Positions 40,001 through 51,469 of a DNA stretch of 64,000 nt are shown here, one piece after another. The notes beneath the pieces are model-generated. The model had not been told where the DNA came from, did not search any database, and was given only the letters and a program-made list of their open reading frames with translations. A program made the translations under genes and the position numbers. Position 1 is the stretch's first letter; the number at the start of each line of letters is the position of its first letter. Source of the DNA: Cucumis sativus (taxonomy: Eukaryota > Streptophyta > Magnoliopsida > Cucurbitales > Cucurbitaceae); assembly GCF_000004075.3 (NCBI RefSeq), contig NC_026660.2:31003498-31067497 (forward strand). The letters run 5' to 3'.

Positions 40001-43000
40001 AGGAGGAACCCTTGAAATTCCAAAACGGAAAAAAGTCATTGAAGATTTCTAAAGATTTTGCAAGAATGGACAATTACCGAGTAAAGTATAGGCAAGAAAA
40101 TCAATTTCACTTCCAACAACAGTGCTGGAATTCTAACTCAAGTGATTTAGAAAATTCCAGCAAGATTTTCTCAACGAACCTACCATTATCCACATTGGAA
40201 ATTTGATTCTAGCAACTCCGATGACATTTCTAAGGCAATTTCAGATGGAATAAGAAGGCGACAATATTAAAAAAGGCCCACCGTTTCACAAACCCATTTT
40301 TCAAAAAACCAACGTAAAGATTGGGAGTTAGATGAGTTAAAGAATAATCAAGAATGGTTTTACAACCCAAGAACATTCAAGACTTGAAATTACACTTTTG
40401 GTTGGTTATGAAACACGATCAAGAAAGGTTGGTTGAAGAGGATTAATGAACGCAAGAGTTTGAAATAAAGAAAAACAAAATCCAACCACCTAATCAAACA
40501 CTATGAGATTGAAACATATCCAAGAGCCCAACAAAAATGACTACTTTGATCCCAAAGCATTGGAGGAAATAAAGAAAACAACAAAATAAATCCAACGATT
40601 ATTGGGGAAAATGATTCAACACATCGACCAATTATCAATCAATTCAATTGCAAGAGATCAAGAACAAATTGATTCATATACTAAAGAAAAACAAAGGAAC
40701 CGCAGTTGGAATCAAATAGAAAATCATGAATATAAAATTGAACAAAAACAAGAATTTGAAGTGAATGATAGAGAAGACGTGATTCTTGAAAGATTCACTT
40801 TGGAAGGTGGTTGTAACAACGCTCTACAGAGAGTTTAATTGTTAGATTGCTTAACAAAATACTAAATACAGTGGGCTCCTTTCGAGAGGGAGTTCTTTCC
40901 AGCACAGATTAAAAAGATTGCACAGAACATAAGTTCTCCCACCACACAAAAGTAATATGTGTGTGTGTATAACAGTACATGTCACCCCTCTAACTAGGTG
41001 AATTCACCAAACTACCCCTCCCTTCTCACATAAGTATGTATGATGGGTGGTCTAACAGTGGTTTTTTTACTAATTAGTCCTTTGAATACGATTTTGAATG
41101 AGGTTAAAGGAAACATCTTTTCCAGGTTCATGGTTGATGGAGATGTTCAACTTTTGATAGCTTTTGCAATGTTGGTTTTTTATCTCTTAGATCATAATAT
41201 TTTTGTCCAAGATGTAGGAGGTTGGTTTGGTCATACTCCATTGAATAAGTTTATTCCATTCCTTGTTTACTTCATGTTTTCAAACAAAAAAAAAAAAAAA
41301 AAAACAAGTTTTCCTTTTAGTGGGATAAAATGATGTAAAAAGAATAGGAGTTAATTAGGTAATTGGAAAATATTCTAGGCTAATTCCTTTTTTATCCCAC
41401 TTGTAATAGAATTCTATAAATAGGAGTATTCTCCTCTTGTATGAAACAATACTATCATTCTAATAAAAGATTCACAATCTTGATTATGGGAGGATTGTTC
41501 ATTCTTTTTCGAAAAGGAGTGAAGGACCATACGAAGGCTGGGAAAGGTTAGAGGTAGGATAAAAGAGAAGGGGGGAAAGCGTTTTCTTCTCTCTACTATC
41601 CAAAGAGTGAAACTTATTTTGGGCTTGGTTCCCAAAGATAACTATTACATGCTAAGGCCAAGACCAATATTGTATCATAAAGTAAACATGTTTCATTCTG
41701 TCAACTTAAAGAATCTACATGATGAAGGAAATTGGTTTAGATTAGTAACAAACAAACCTTAACATGATAACTAACATATGCATGAAATGTTGACAAACTC
41801 CAAATAACACGGTCCACCCTTTTTCCCTCTACATGGCGAGTGAAAATTACTGCACTCAACAAAGAGATCGTGGAAGTTAGAACAAAGGAAAAATCTTGCA
41901 AAACAAGACCTACTTTCAAACATTACCAAAAGTCACAAATCCTGCATTGGCTGATAATGCATCACTAGGAGCTCCCTTCAATTCTTGAGGAGGAGATAAA
42001 GACCATGAACAAGGAGGAGCATTATTAAGTCCAGCAGTTCGTCTTGCTTCAACAAACTCCTGAACAGACATAACACGAATTTCACAACTTAGTTAAAGAG
42101 ATCAAGCTAATCCTAAACAGTCAGAAGCATAACCTCAGAAGTGACATCAATAGAATTACAACCATTAGAATATTCTGCTAATGAAATCCGGTCAGCGTTA
42201 TACACAAAATATATGACATCCTACTTATTTCACAAGGAAAGTTAAAGGTATCATTTACAGACATCTATTCACTTGATTGGGAGAATCTCATAAATGTTAC
42301 CTGGAGAAAAGAAGTTGCAAGAGCAATGTCAATAGAATCCTTGAATCTCATCGGAAACACCACAGTTACCTTTTCAGCCTGTTATAACCAAAAACTTAAA
42401 CTTGTCGGGAAAAAAGAAAAAAGAGCGGATCCATCTAAGTCAAAATATGGGTAACTGATAAAATAAACTAAGCAGATACAAGGTGCTGAATGTTTCATTT
42501 TACATGAGTTTACCTATAGAACACAACAAATTATGGAAGGAACATCTAGCTAGCAAATGCAAGGAATAAAGACACCATTCGATACTAGAAAAGGTAATGC
42601 ACAAAAACGACAGTGTCTTAAATAAAGCTTTATTTCAATTACTTTTCTTCCTTATGCTTCATTAAACTAAAATTTTCATATATTAAATTTGTATTATTAT
42701 TTTAGGTTGTGCACCTTGCCTCACTAGAGCATACTCTTATTTTTGCATCTAAGGTTTTAGCTTCTGAGGAGTATTCCACCTCAACAATTAAAAAACAACA
42801 GTAAATATAGTATCGCATAGTAAAAGCAAGAGCAAAATGATCTTTCTACCTGAGGGACAAGAAAAAATGACTCTTTTGGACGATGTACCAGTGCAACAAG
42901 CTTATTGACGTCAGAAGCAACAACTCTTGATCCAAGTTGTTTTAGAATTCCTCTTAATGGAGCACCAAGAACCACTTCCCTAATAGATGCAACTTTTACC

Positions 43001-46000
43001 AAAATAGTGTGCCTATTATCTGCAAGAAATTAGTCAAAGAAAGCATCAATCAGCACAAAAACCTGAAAACCAGCATGATGCAGACTAGAGAGAGTAATTT
43101 CTGAATAATTCTTCTAAAAATGTATTGACGAGGAGAAACAGCCGCTTAAATAGACTGGAAAATACAGAAGGTAACTAAGATAACCGAAAAAAGTTACCAA
43201 CTATAATAACAAACTAGCCTTCAAAACTAAAAGATAAAGGCTGAGGAAATACAAAATAAAACCAAAAATAGTTAGAACAATAACTGAAAGTGGTTAGAAC
43301 AAAAAACCACCCGGCAACAAGGGCCAGAATCTAACAAGAAAAGATTCCAAGACAAAAGATGTCCTCCATCAGACCCAACCTCTAAAAACAGAACTCGTCC
43401 TCGAGTTAAGAAGCCAAAGCAAAAGCGTCCAAAGCATGGTAAGGAGAGATGTCAGCAATGTTGAAGCAAGATCTGATTCGAATGTTTGGAGGTAAATCAA
43501 CTCGATAGCCATTATCGCCAAGCCTCTCCCAAATAGGAAAGAGACCAACTAGACATTTTGATGTATACCAAACGAGAGAATTTTGTTAATGTTTAAAAGT
43601 TGTGAATAAAAGAAGACAAGTACTCTACTTATAATTGAAAAGAAACTAATTCTAATCCTAATTATTAAAAGGAACTAATCCTAATCCTAATCCTAGTAAA
43701 CCAAAGAAACCAATCCTAATCCTATTTATTAAAGGAAACTATCCTAATCCTATTTATTAAAAGAAACTAATCCTAATCTAAGATTAGGGATTTGACCACA
43801 ATATCCTATTCCTACTACATCATTCTATCCCTCCCCAAAAAAAAACTTGTCCTCAAGTTTCAAAACGAAAATGAAGGTAAACATAAAAAAGTAAGCCAAT
43901 TGAAAAAAAAAACATCTTGAAACATTCAACATAAAAAACATCCAATATTTCATGATAGAGCCAATGAACCCAAGAACTAATTTGTTAAAAAATCCTCTAT
44001 TGTAAAAAGAATGTGCAGAATTTTCAGAAAATGAGGAAAAGCCCATTTTGTAAGAGTGAAGAAAAGCCAATAGGGATTGAGTTTTTTGCACTTCATTAAA
44101 TTTGTGTATGGGTTGGTCAATAGATAAAGGGGAATGAGGTCCAAATCTGAACTAGATTTGGCCATTTTGGTTTGTGTTTTAGGCAGAAAAAGAATACATG
44201 GGTCATAGGTCTTTCGGGTAGGGTCTAAAAAAGGGTAAAAATTTTGCAAGACCAAATGGGTTGCCAGAAAGTTGTGCTGTTTTCTTCTCCTTCGTGTACA
44301 ACTGCAAATGGATTGCCTACACGCATTTGAGGATCTTCTTCCTCAACCACACGATTTTCTTCTTTCTTTTTCACAAACGATGTGTCTTTCATCTTCTTGG
44401 TCGGATCTTTTGGTTTGGTCACCTCTGCCATATTGACAAAATACCCAAAAAAAATTATTTGAGACATGTCATCTCCCCTATTGTTTAATAGTCGATTGTA
44501 ATTAGGTTTTCAAGTTTCTTCAAATCAGTTTGGCCATGGGTGTTTTCATCTACTACCTCTCCAATGACTTTGATTACAACATATCTATTTACTAAACTTA
44601 GGTTTATGTCGTGGTGAAATTCGTTCAAATTAATTGAAGACAACATAATTTCGTCAATTCTCAGTTTTTATTTTACTTCCGATATGGGTTACACAAGCAC
44701 CAATTTGAAAATTGTTTCGTAGTCTTCATTCCCACAAACGATTTCTTCGTCTTTGTTTATTTTTCTTCCTTATCGAGTACAGGATGTGCAATTTTGCCTT
44801 GATTTCGTTTTTCTTCGGTGACTTTTGTTTTGACGCTTAGAATTTCAGACATTTTCTTTCATTCTTGAATTTTTGTGTGGGTCCCCTGATTTTTGTTAAG
44901 CATTCAGAGCTTTGGTAATTCAAGAACCAAAGATTGTTGAAACATTCCAATATTTAAAATTGTCAAATAAATGAACTATTGACAGAACTTTCACACCTTT
45001 TGGTAAAAGAAACAATTTATTGATATAAAAACAGGAGCTTCCCAACACACCTTTTGTTAAAAGCTCAGCCATGACCAGTTGGTCAATTAAAAAGGAGGCA
45101 AATGACAGAGAAGAGGGGGAAAATGTCATATATAAGTATTTACCTTTTCCCCATTAGGATAAACTTACCTAGGATAAACATACCTTTTTCCCATTAAGAT
45201 AAACTTCCCATTTTCAGAGTATGTATCGAAAGAAGAGAGCATAACCGATTGAAGCAAATATAAGAAGCAGGAGATGCTGATATTTGCCATAGAGAACCCC
45301 AAATAAACCCTAAACCGAGTGGAGCACTTCTTTGACGTTCATGAGTTGAGTGAGGAAGAAAAAGTAAAGGTTTCAATAGCAGCCTTCTCAATAAGGTGGT
45401 TAGCTGGTCCTGGTGGGCGAACATGAGAACTATTAACACGTGGGAAAAGTTGAAAGAGAAGTTGTTTGAGAGGTTACGATTGACTCAAGAAGGGACTCTT
45501 TCATCGAGACTAATGATGATCAAACAAGAAGGAATGTACACCGAGTACCTAAAGAGATTTGAATCTTACTCTGCAAAGGTTACAGTAACGACGGTCGACG
45601 GACGAGGTCCTCCAAGAAGCGTGCCTTAGTGAGCTTAAGCCAAGCCCGTGTTGAAGGCAGAAGTTATTAGTAAGCACGCAGTGGGCTTGCATTAAAGAAT
45701 CCCAAACCCATGCTTTGAAAATTTAGTAAATTTTCCTTCTTTTGGATCAATATGATAAAATTTTCCTTAATACAAGCATTTAACCTTCCATTATACTTAG
45801 ATTTCTGGTCTTTAGAAGCAGGAAATTCCTTCTCTATCTCTGAGTGTAACAATTTAATGATGACTGCCTCAGTGACATTTTACTTATTTGGAAGTTGGGG
45901 TGTTTTGGTGGACTTGTTTTTTTCGTATGCCCTTGTATTCTTTCTTTTTCTTTTCCTCAATGAAAGTTGTTTTCATAAAAAAAAACGAAAAGATTGCCTT

Positions 46001-49000
46001 GTTTTGGGTGCTAGGAAACCTAAGTCCAAATCGATTTGGGGTCTTGCTTTTTTGTTCTTTAATATGATCTGTTGTTTTCCAAAGAGGGCATTTCCTATCT
46101 CTTTTGCGACTCTAATTCTTTTCCTTATGCCATTTTAAGATGTATTAGGCTTGCAGTAGCCAACTCTAACCACTTCATGAGGTCTAGACTATTCCACCCA
46201 ATCACTTGAAGTTTTGACTCTCCAAAATTACTCTTTCCAATATTGTCTAACCATGTCCCCAACTCCCTATATTTATATCTAGATCACCCCTAAGTAACTA
46301 GCACGATCCCACTACTAATATTTCTCTGCTAATACTCTAACATATACCTTACCGATAATTTTTCTCAATTGAGCTCAAGGAAAATCCATAAACATTAACT
46401 TCCCAAACTAGTATATTTTCTGTGAAGGCAGTAGTGAAAGCCATGTCTAGGAAGCATAAATAATGATGCATATAACAAATAATGAAAAAAATAAAACAAC
46501 AAAAAAATTTCTGCAATATCCTAAACAATTCTATTTTTTGAAAACGAAATGAAACTTTTTGTTAAATAGATTAAAAAAAATAAATGCTCCAAAAACAAGA
46601 TACAAAATGCAAGGTACAATATCCATAACAATTTATAATAACCTTAAAAAGGAAACTCAATGAACCTTCATCAAGAGGGAGTTTCGAAAGATTCAATTTT
46701 AATGTGAGATTAAAACCATCTCTTGGAGGATCAAGAATCTGTACAAGTATGCCATATGCAGCTTTAATAGCTTCTATAGCTCCAGATGGAAGCCCACCAC
46801 AAAAAACAGTATCTGCAGAAGGGATGGGCAATGATACGGATAGCAGAAAGAGATGGGGATTCTTCATTGAGACCTAAAAAACAATTCAAATCAATCATGG
46901 AATATAACAAATTTCAATCAGCTTCAAAATGATGAAATACAAATAAGAGAACTTGCCTGTACATGGTAACGCACATCATCAAATTCCACCCAGTTGTAAT
47001 CCACTTCTACTGCTTTTTCAAGACTATAATCGACAAGAAAAATATTAGCCATTTTAGTCAATTAAATTACATCATCAAGTTTCAGAGTTCTCAATCTTGG
47101 TCAGACTTCAAGGCTGGACATGGGGAATTGATATAGTTCGTGGTGACATTGCATCTAATGAAGAACTTAGTGCCACCAAACTCACATACAAACAACAAAC
47201 AATATTTGGAAATATCCTTCCACAAATGCTGATAGGTGCCTTTAACCCCACACGGAAGAGTGAGATCCATATTTGCTAGTGATAACCTTATGCCAAATGG
47301 TATTAAGCTCAAGGGGTAACTGCCAGAGTCATTTGGCTACAAGGATTGGTTATGAGTCTTCAAGTCACCAATGTCTAAACCCCTAGTATACCAACATCCC
47401 AACTAACAAATGCGACCACTGTCCATCATCCACTCCTTCTCAAAGAAAGTTACACATAAGTTTTTTGATGTCCTTGCAAACCTTAATAGGAGGTCTAAAC
47501 AGAGAGAAGTAGTAAATCGGGATGCCACATATAACCAACTGAATCAAAGCCATGTCCTCCTTGCTTCGGAAAAGTAACATTTTTTATATGAAGCCAATCT
47601 TTTTCTCACTTTGTCAACCACCAGATTCCGAAAAGATGAGGATTTGGGATTGCTACCTAAAGGGAGACCAAGGTAAGAAGAGGAAAATTTAATGCTGGAA
47701 TATATAGCCAATCCTCTCAGCCAACTCTTAAGCTTATCCTTATCGTATCATCAACAAACCAAAGGTGGGATAAGGTGACCTTCTCTCCCACCTAGCCACC
47801 TTGAAGAGCTCCAAAATCATACCCCCAACGCACCTACTGATTATCATGCTCATAACATCCACCACCAATAGGAAAGGGGAAGGGGATAAATGATCCCCAT
47901 GTCTTGAGGCCCAAACTTCCCCCTCGGTCGACCATTAATAAAGAAAGAGTAACTTACTCATACAACCCACATCCATCATCCAAATTCTCCATTTATAACC
48001 AAGCCCTTTCTTTTCCAAATTCTATCCAAAAAAATCCACGTGAACATAGGCCTTCTCGAAGTCTATTTTGAAAATCACCCCCTTCTTTACAGCAGAGTAC
48101 TACTTGATGGCTTCTTTGGCCATCAAAGACTAATAAAAAAATTTGTCTCCTTGCATTAAAAGCACCTTACGTCTCAAAAATTGTCGACGGGAGGATTTTT
48201 ATCAAACAATTAGCCAGAACCTTAACTAAAATTTCTATGAACACTATTGATGAGACTAATAGACCTATAACCCTTGACCCTATTGGCTTTATCCTTCTTC
48301 AGGATTAGGCAAAAGGCAAAGAAGGGTTTCAAAGATAGAACTATTCAGGCTATCACTCAAAAAAATTTCTTAAAGATGTAAACCATCTTGACCAGGAGAG
48401 GGTAAGGATACGTATTTAAAAAAAACGGAATAAGGCAAAAAGCAAACAAGGGTTTCAAAGATAGAACTATTCAGGCTACCACTAAAAAAAAATCTTAAAG
48501 ATGCAAACCATCTTGACCAGGAGGGTAAGAACACGTATTTAAAAAAAACAGGTAGGTGAGGGATGGTCTTGTTCCTCCACCTCCTTTCAAAATCATCTTG
48601 TTGATGACCACTCTCTCTCTCTTCTTCTTCTTCTTCTTTCTTTTTTCTTCTTATGTAAACAACTTTCACTAAAAATAAATGAAAGAATGCAAGGGCATAA
48701 AAAAAAAACCAGTGCACCAAAACACCCCCGTAAATGAAGGGGCTCCACTCCAACTAAGTAAAATTTTGCCTATAGAATAGTTACAAAAAAAGCTTCAAAA
48801 CCAAAGCCCACAGAAACACATGAAACCTCACTAAGGACGAAACCTCGCAAGAATCCTTGTCTCTACTTCTAGACACTATCATTTCTCTCCCCCAAAGATT
48901 CCGAACACAGCGCACACCCCAGCAAACTACAAAAAATGGCCCTTCACTCTGAAAGGAAAATGGTGGAGGAACTCCTTGATCATTGCACAAACGTTCCTTT

Positions 49001-50427
49001 TGCTAGTAAAACTAACATCGAACTCCTGCAGAGAATAGCTCCAAACATCCCTTGCATACTAGAAATCATGTTGGGCTGGCTAACACAAGGTAGTGCTAGA
49101 AAATCAACCTCCGGTAGGGTTTTATTTTGTTTTTATTTTTTTTGTAAATGAAGTAACTTGTAGAGACTTTAAGAACGTTTGAATATGGAAACATGAGAGG
49201 ATGTGTTGTCATGAGAGGAAATGAGGACCCTGGGAGTTATTAAGGAGTGTGTGAGAAGGAACATTTAGTTAAGTGACGTGCTTTCAATACATATAGAAAT
49301 GTCAGCTTCTGGAAAATATCATCCAGTGTATTTGAAAAGGGAAATGAAGGGTTGAAGATATACCCTTATTGTTTAAAATGTGGATCTTAACAAAGAGGAT
49401 GTTGGTTCGTTATTCGTTTTGAGATGCCACTCTCCTCCCACTATTTTTCAATCTATAGAGATTAATAATATAACTCTTCTTTTGTTTTTTTTTTAATTTT
49501 TTGAAACAATAAACAAGTTTTTCATAAGAAAAATTTCAAGAAACAAACTGATTTTGCACTTCTTTTCATATTATGACTATAAATGCCTTCCTATATATAT
49601 TTTTTGTTTTATCTCTCCTTCGCAATTTATCTTCTCTTTTTGTGTGTGTGTGTGTGTGTGTAAATTATGTTCCCCGTTGGTTTTTTTAATCTTTCCTTCG
49701 TTGTGATGAAAACAATTATTTTGTAAATTAATCAATACAGTATCAGCGCATGATTGAGTCCTAAAGAGAACTTGAATTTTTAAATTGATTTTTCAATCAA
49801 GCATTTTAAGATTATGAAAACCAATCACGTCTCTTGGCATTTCGAAGCTCTGATTTGCCCTTACACCAATGTGCAGTTTCAGTTTTTTTTTCCCATCTCT
49901 AACTTCGCGCGGATTAGCTTGTCACATCCTTGAAGGAGATGATCTTTCTTATTTTTTAGCAAAATCCGAAAAATATAAACCAAATCAACAACGTTTACTG
50001 TTTTTCTCAATATTAATTTGAGCAAATAGCATGAATTTAGGTGACCTCGTCAAGGAATCTTTGAATGAAAAAGTCCGATTATACAAAACTTCAGCACAAT
50101 CAGTGAATATTAGAGGCTAAACCCAAACATTCACAGCGCTTAATTCTAAGAAATTGGAGGAGAGGCTTGGAATGCAAATTCAAGCAGTACATGGCACTCA
50201 TAGATGAGACATAGATTATTAAGAGACCTAATTTTTGTCGGATTAAAATCATTTGAACACTAAAATAGGAGATTGTAGAGAGAACTAAGAGGAAGCAAGA
50301 AATTGCGGTAGAATAAATATAATAAACCGTCAGTTAGAAATGGATAAGTACGAATAAAGACCTACTTGTGCACCCGATTTAACAAAGTCTGGAGCAGAAA
50401 TCTGGAGTGAGACTGCAATAGTATCAT
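37040..50427 (-). CDS. ARPC2: Actin-related protein 2/3 complex subunit 2 (ARPC2), 320 aa, nine coding exons
   Basis: Minus-strand exons: 50366-50427, 46957-47023, 46666-46873, 42850-43019, 42301-42378, 41927-42059, 41758-41849, 37786-37842, 37040-37135. The joined frame (963 nt) is uninterrupted: MILLQSHSRFLLQTLLNRV at the start, then EFDDVRYHVQ, GAIEAIKAAYG, QILDPPRDGF, REVVLGAPLRGILK, AEKVTVVFPMRFKDS, VIFTRHVEG, LSTFHAYVSYHVK and SEGFMHTRMRRRVESLIQ. This matches the plant ARPC2A/DISTORTED2 type of about 318 aa. ARPC2 with ARPC4 forms the core of the Arp2/3 complex that nucleates branched actin; loss in Arabidopsis distorts trichomes. Intron 2 uses a GC donor. Introns 1, 3 and 7 (3.3, 3.6 and 3.9 kb) carry most of the transposon remnants. 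A 5' UTR acceptor may lie near 50610, so transcription could start further upstream. Confidence 0.94.
39204..39310 (-). pseudogene. 5S rRNA-like segment in Cassandra 3' LTR
   Basis: The minus strand aligns to plant 5S rRNA from the ATACCA region near its 5' end through the A box and C box. The block between about 39263 and 39290 is diverged and carries an insertion. It keeps 15 identical bases at the A box (39248-39262) and 10 at the C box (39217-39226). It is part of the LTR, not an independent 5S gene. Confidence 0.82.
39675..39783 (-). pseudogene. 5S rRNA-like segment in Cassandra 5' LTR
   Basis: This is the equivalent region of the other LTR. It keeps GATCATAGGAACTC and GGGTGAC but its A box is altered (AAGTTAAGCTTGTTT), so it is more degraded than the 3' LTR copy. 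Confidence 0.75.
39906..41280. other. Unassigned repetitive-looking intron sequence
   Basis: This part of ARPC2 intron 7 lies between Cassandra and the gypsy LTR. It is A-rich, with short frames at 40012-40206 and 40602-40838 rich in Gln/Asn/Lys/Glu. They could be debris of a gypsy leader or gag, but I see no diagnostic motif. A short GT run lies at 40960-40971. Confidence 0.35.
41281..41649 (+). mobile_element. Ty3/gypsy-like 3' end with LTR
   Basis: A 319-bp LTR-like block (41331-41649) begins TGATGTAAAAAG and ends CTATTACA. It contains a TATA-like tctataaatagg about 80 bp in. It is preceded by a purine-rich tttagtgggataaaa, the usual layout at the 3' end of plant gypsy elements. No 5' LTR is recognised, so this is a truncated copy. 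It lies in ARPC2 intron 7, about 110 bp from exon 7 and antisense to the gene. Confidence 0.6.
43079..43530 (-). mobile_element. Ty3/gypsy 3' fragment: integrase C-terminal tail plus LTR
   Basis: The minus-strand frame shows the typical gypsy pol tail, GDNGYRVDLPPNIRIRSCFN followed by ADISPYH. It continues with an acidic end and a G-rich tract, then an LTR starting TGATGGAGGACATC (upper end 43371) and ending near 43079. A TATTTAAGCGGC box is visible in the LTR. The LTR ends only about 60 bp before the acceptor of ARPC2 exon 4. The 5' part of the element is missing. Confidence 0.72.
43562..44100 (-). mobile_element. Second Ty3/gypsy-like LTR with short internal tail
   Basis: A 261-bp LTR-like block (43562-43822, minus strand) starts TGATGTAGTAGG and ends TATACA. 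It is preceded by a T9-GGGGAGGGATAGAA tract. Upstream is a frame ending LKLEDKFFFGEG, the motif that normally closes gypsy pol. The LTR contains repeats of a taatcctaatcc-type unit (43650-43800). The element abuts the previous gypsy fragment, suggesting nested or serial insertion. Confidence 0.62.
44101..45309. other. Unassigned part of ARPC2 intron 3
   Basis: A minus-strand frame at 44225-44467 is rich in Lys/Glu (for example MAEVTKPKDPTKKMKD) and could be from a transposon 5' region. There is no motif to confirm it. The remainder shows no recognisable gene. Confidence 0.3.
45310..45690 (+). mobile_element. Ty3/gypsy gag fragment
   Basis: Frames interrupted by at least two frameshifts show retrotransposon gag features: VEHFFDVHELSEEEKVKVS, then TWEKLKEKLFERLRLTQEG and EYLKRFES, then a hydrophobic helix rich in Leu/Lys. 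It is on the opposite strand to the two gypsy LTR fragments, so it is probably from a different insertion. Lies in ARPC2 intron 3. Confidence 0.68.
45870..45990 (+). mobile_element. LINE 3'-end fragment (plus strand)
   Basis: The stretch with atgcccttgtattcttt, then tcaatgaaagttg and a terminal A-rich tract is the usual 3' end of plant LINEs. It is homologous, in inverted orientation, to 48640-48760. Confidence 0.6.
46955..46956 (-). other. Non-canonical GC splice donor, ARPC2 intron 2
   Basis: On the minus strand exon 2 ends ...GTACAG and the intron starts GCAAGT. The nearest GT (four bases later) would shift the frame. The next exon (GTCTCAATG...) is only in frame if CAG is the last exon codon. 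The sequence AG|GCAAGT is the known strong context for GC-AG introns. Confidence 0.85.
47090..48555 (-). mobile_element. LINE ORF2 reverse-transcriptase remnant
   Basis: Piecewise minus-strand translation from about 48330 downwards gives LINE RT landmarks: KKDKANRVKGYRSISLI, then FEKAYVHVDF, SPFPFLLVVDV and, at the low end, LPCGVKGTYQHLWKDISK. Many stops and frameshifts are present. The high-coordinate end is tandemly duplicated. It lies in ARPC2 intron 1, in the gene's orientation. Confidence 0.72.
48307..48552 (-). repeat. 126-bp tandem duplication in LINE remnant
   Basis: Copy 1 (48307-48432) and copy 2 (48433-48552) share gggtttcaaagatagaact and accatcttgaccaggag and each end in tatttaaaaaaaac. 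They differ by a few substitutions and small indels. Confidence 0.88.
48600..49110 (-). mobile_element. LINE ORF2 C-terminus and 3' tail
   Basis: The minus strand carries the usual LINE ending: FRVKGHFLWFAGVCAVF, IFGGREMIVSRSRDKD, then VSSLVRFHVFLWALVLK. After this comes the standard 3' untranslated stretch (ATGCCCTTGCATTCTTT... GTGAAAGTTG) and an AAGAAG-rich tail around 48605-48655. It is followed directly by the RT remnant, which is the wrong order for one element, so two insertions are joined here. Confidence 0.72.
49111..50365. other. Remainder of ARPC2 intron 1
   Basis: AT-rich intron sequence between the LINE fragment and exon 1. Apart from the TG microsatellite I see no gene or element. 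Confidence 0.45.
49641..49660 (+). repeat. (TG)10 microsatellite
   Basis: Ten perfect TG units in ARPC2 intron 1. Confidence 0.95.
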
Positions 50428-50829
50428 CGATAGTAGTTTTTTGGTAACTCCCTGCAACTGAGTCTTTCAGATGTAGAATTGCCAAACTGAAGACCGGAAT
50501 GGAATCTCACAACGTCGTTCGGCTGAAGATTTGTCCTCTCCAGTCTCAATGCCAAACTATGCCCAAATGCGATCGGCCCATCGCCTATCCAGAACTCACG
50601 CCTCGCCTGGTAATTTCCTTCATTATTATAATATACATGTTATATATCATCTAAATCTAAACTTCCCAACAAAAGAGTACATAAAAGGTTGATAAGATAT
50701 ATTTTCGAATACAATAGGTCTTAAAGGTTCAAATTCTTCCCCAATATATTTTATTTACCTTCTCAAAAAATATATATATATAAAAGAGCTCCGGTGGAGC
50801 TTTTCGTTCCTCTTATTATTGGTTGTAGG

Positions 50830-50998
50830 TATCACCGTAATTAGGGTCATTTAGCAATAATCTAGGAGTATATTATTGTAATTAGAGTATATTGATCCTT
50901 TCCTTATAGGTTGCTCAATTTTGTGTATATTTACTATTGTATTACAGAAATTCAATAACACAAAAATAATATCAGTATATTCCTCATATTATTTCACA
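50830..50998 (+). repeat. Copia 5' LTR, 169 bp
   Basis: Begins tatcaccgtaatta and ends attatttcaca. It is unusually short for a copia element of this length. Flanked on the left by gtagg. Confidence 0.95.
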
Positions 50999-51010
50999 TG
51001 GTATCAGAGC
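50999..51010 (+). promoter_or_regulatory. Primer binding site (initiator tRNA-Met)
   Basis: TGGTATCAGAGC directly abuts the 5' LTR. This is the standard copia minus-strand priming site. Confidence 0.93.
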
Positions 51011-51469
51011 TAAAACCCTAGATCTACTGTACTCGTCGTCGCCGCCGCCGTCGAAACACTCTACCGTGAAGAAGCTCACATATTGTGACCCCTATCGTGA
51101 AGACGCAACCCAGCCGCGAACTCCAGCAAACCCCTCAGTCATGAAGACGACTCGCTGCCGCGACCTCCTGCCGTGAAGACGCTCACCTGCTGGCGACCCC
51201 CTGCCGTGAAGAAGCAACCCCGCCGCGAACTCCAGTGAACCCCCAGTCGTGAAGACGACTCCAACTGAAAAAAAAAATTGACGAATCCCAACCGCGAGCT
51301 CCAGCCACGAACCCCAGATCTGATGAATTCTAGCCGCGAACTTTGGATCCGACGAATTCTAGACGCGCATCCGACGAACACCAGCCGCAAATCTTCGTCA
51401 CCAACCAATATTCTGTGAACTTTTGCATCTTTTGATTGTGCAGTTGTGTGTGGCTAAATATTTTTTTAG
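51011..51469 (+). repeat. GC-rich imperfect tandem repeats in copia leader
   Basis: The leader between the primer binding site and gag contains repeated variants of gtgaagac/gtgaagaag and ccgcgaactccag, spaced roughly 30-60 bp apart from about 51040 to 51310. It is far GC-richer than the surroundings and does not code for a recognisable protein. Confidence 0.7.

Noticed and set aside
41040..41333. 97-aa plus-strand frame
   Set aside because: It runs through a poly-A tract and ends at the gypsy LTR; it is probably element debris rather than a gene.
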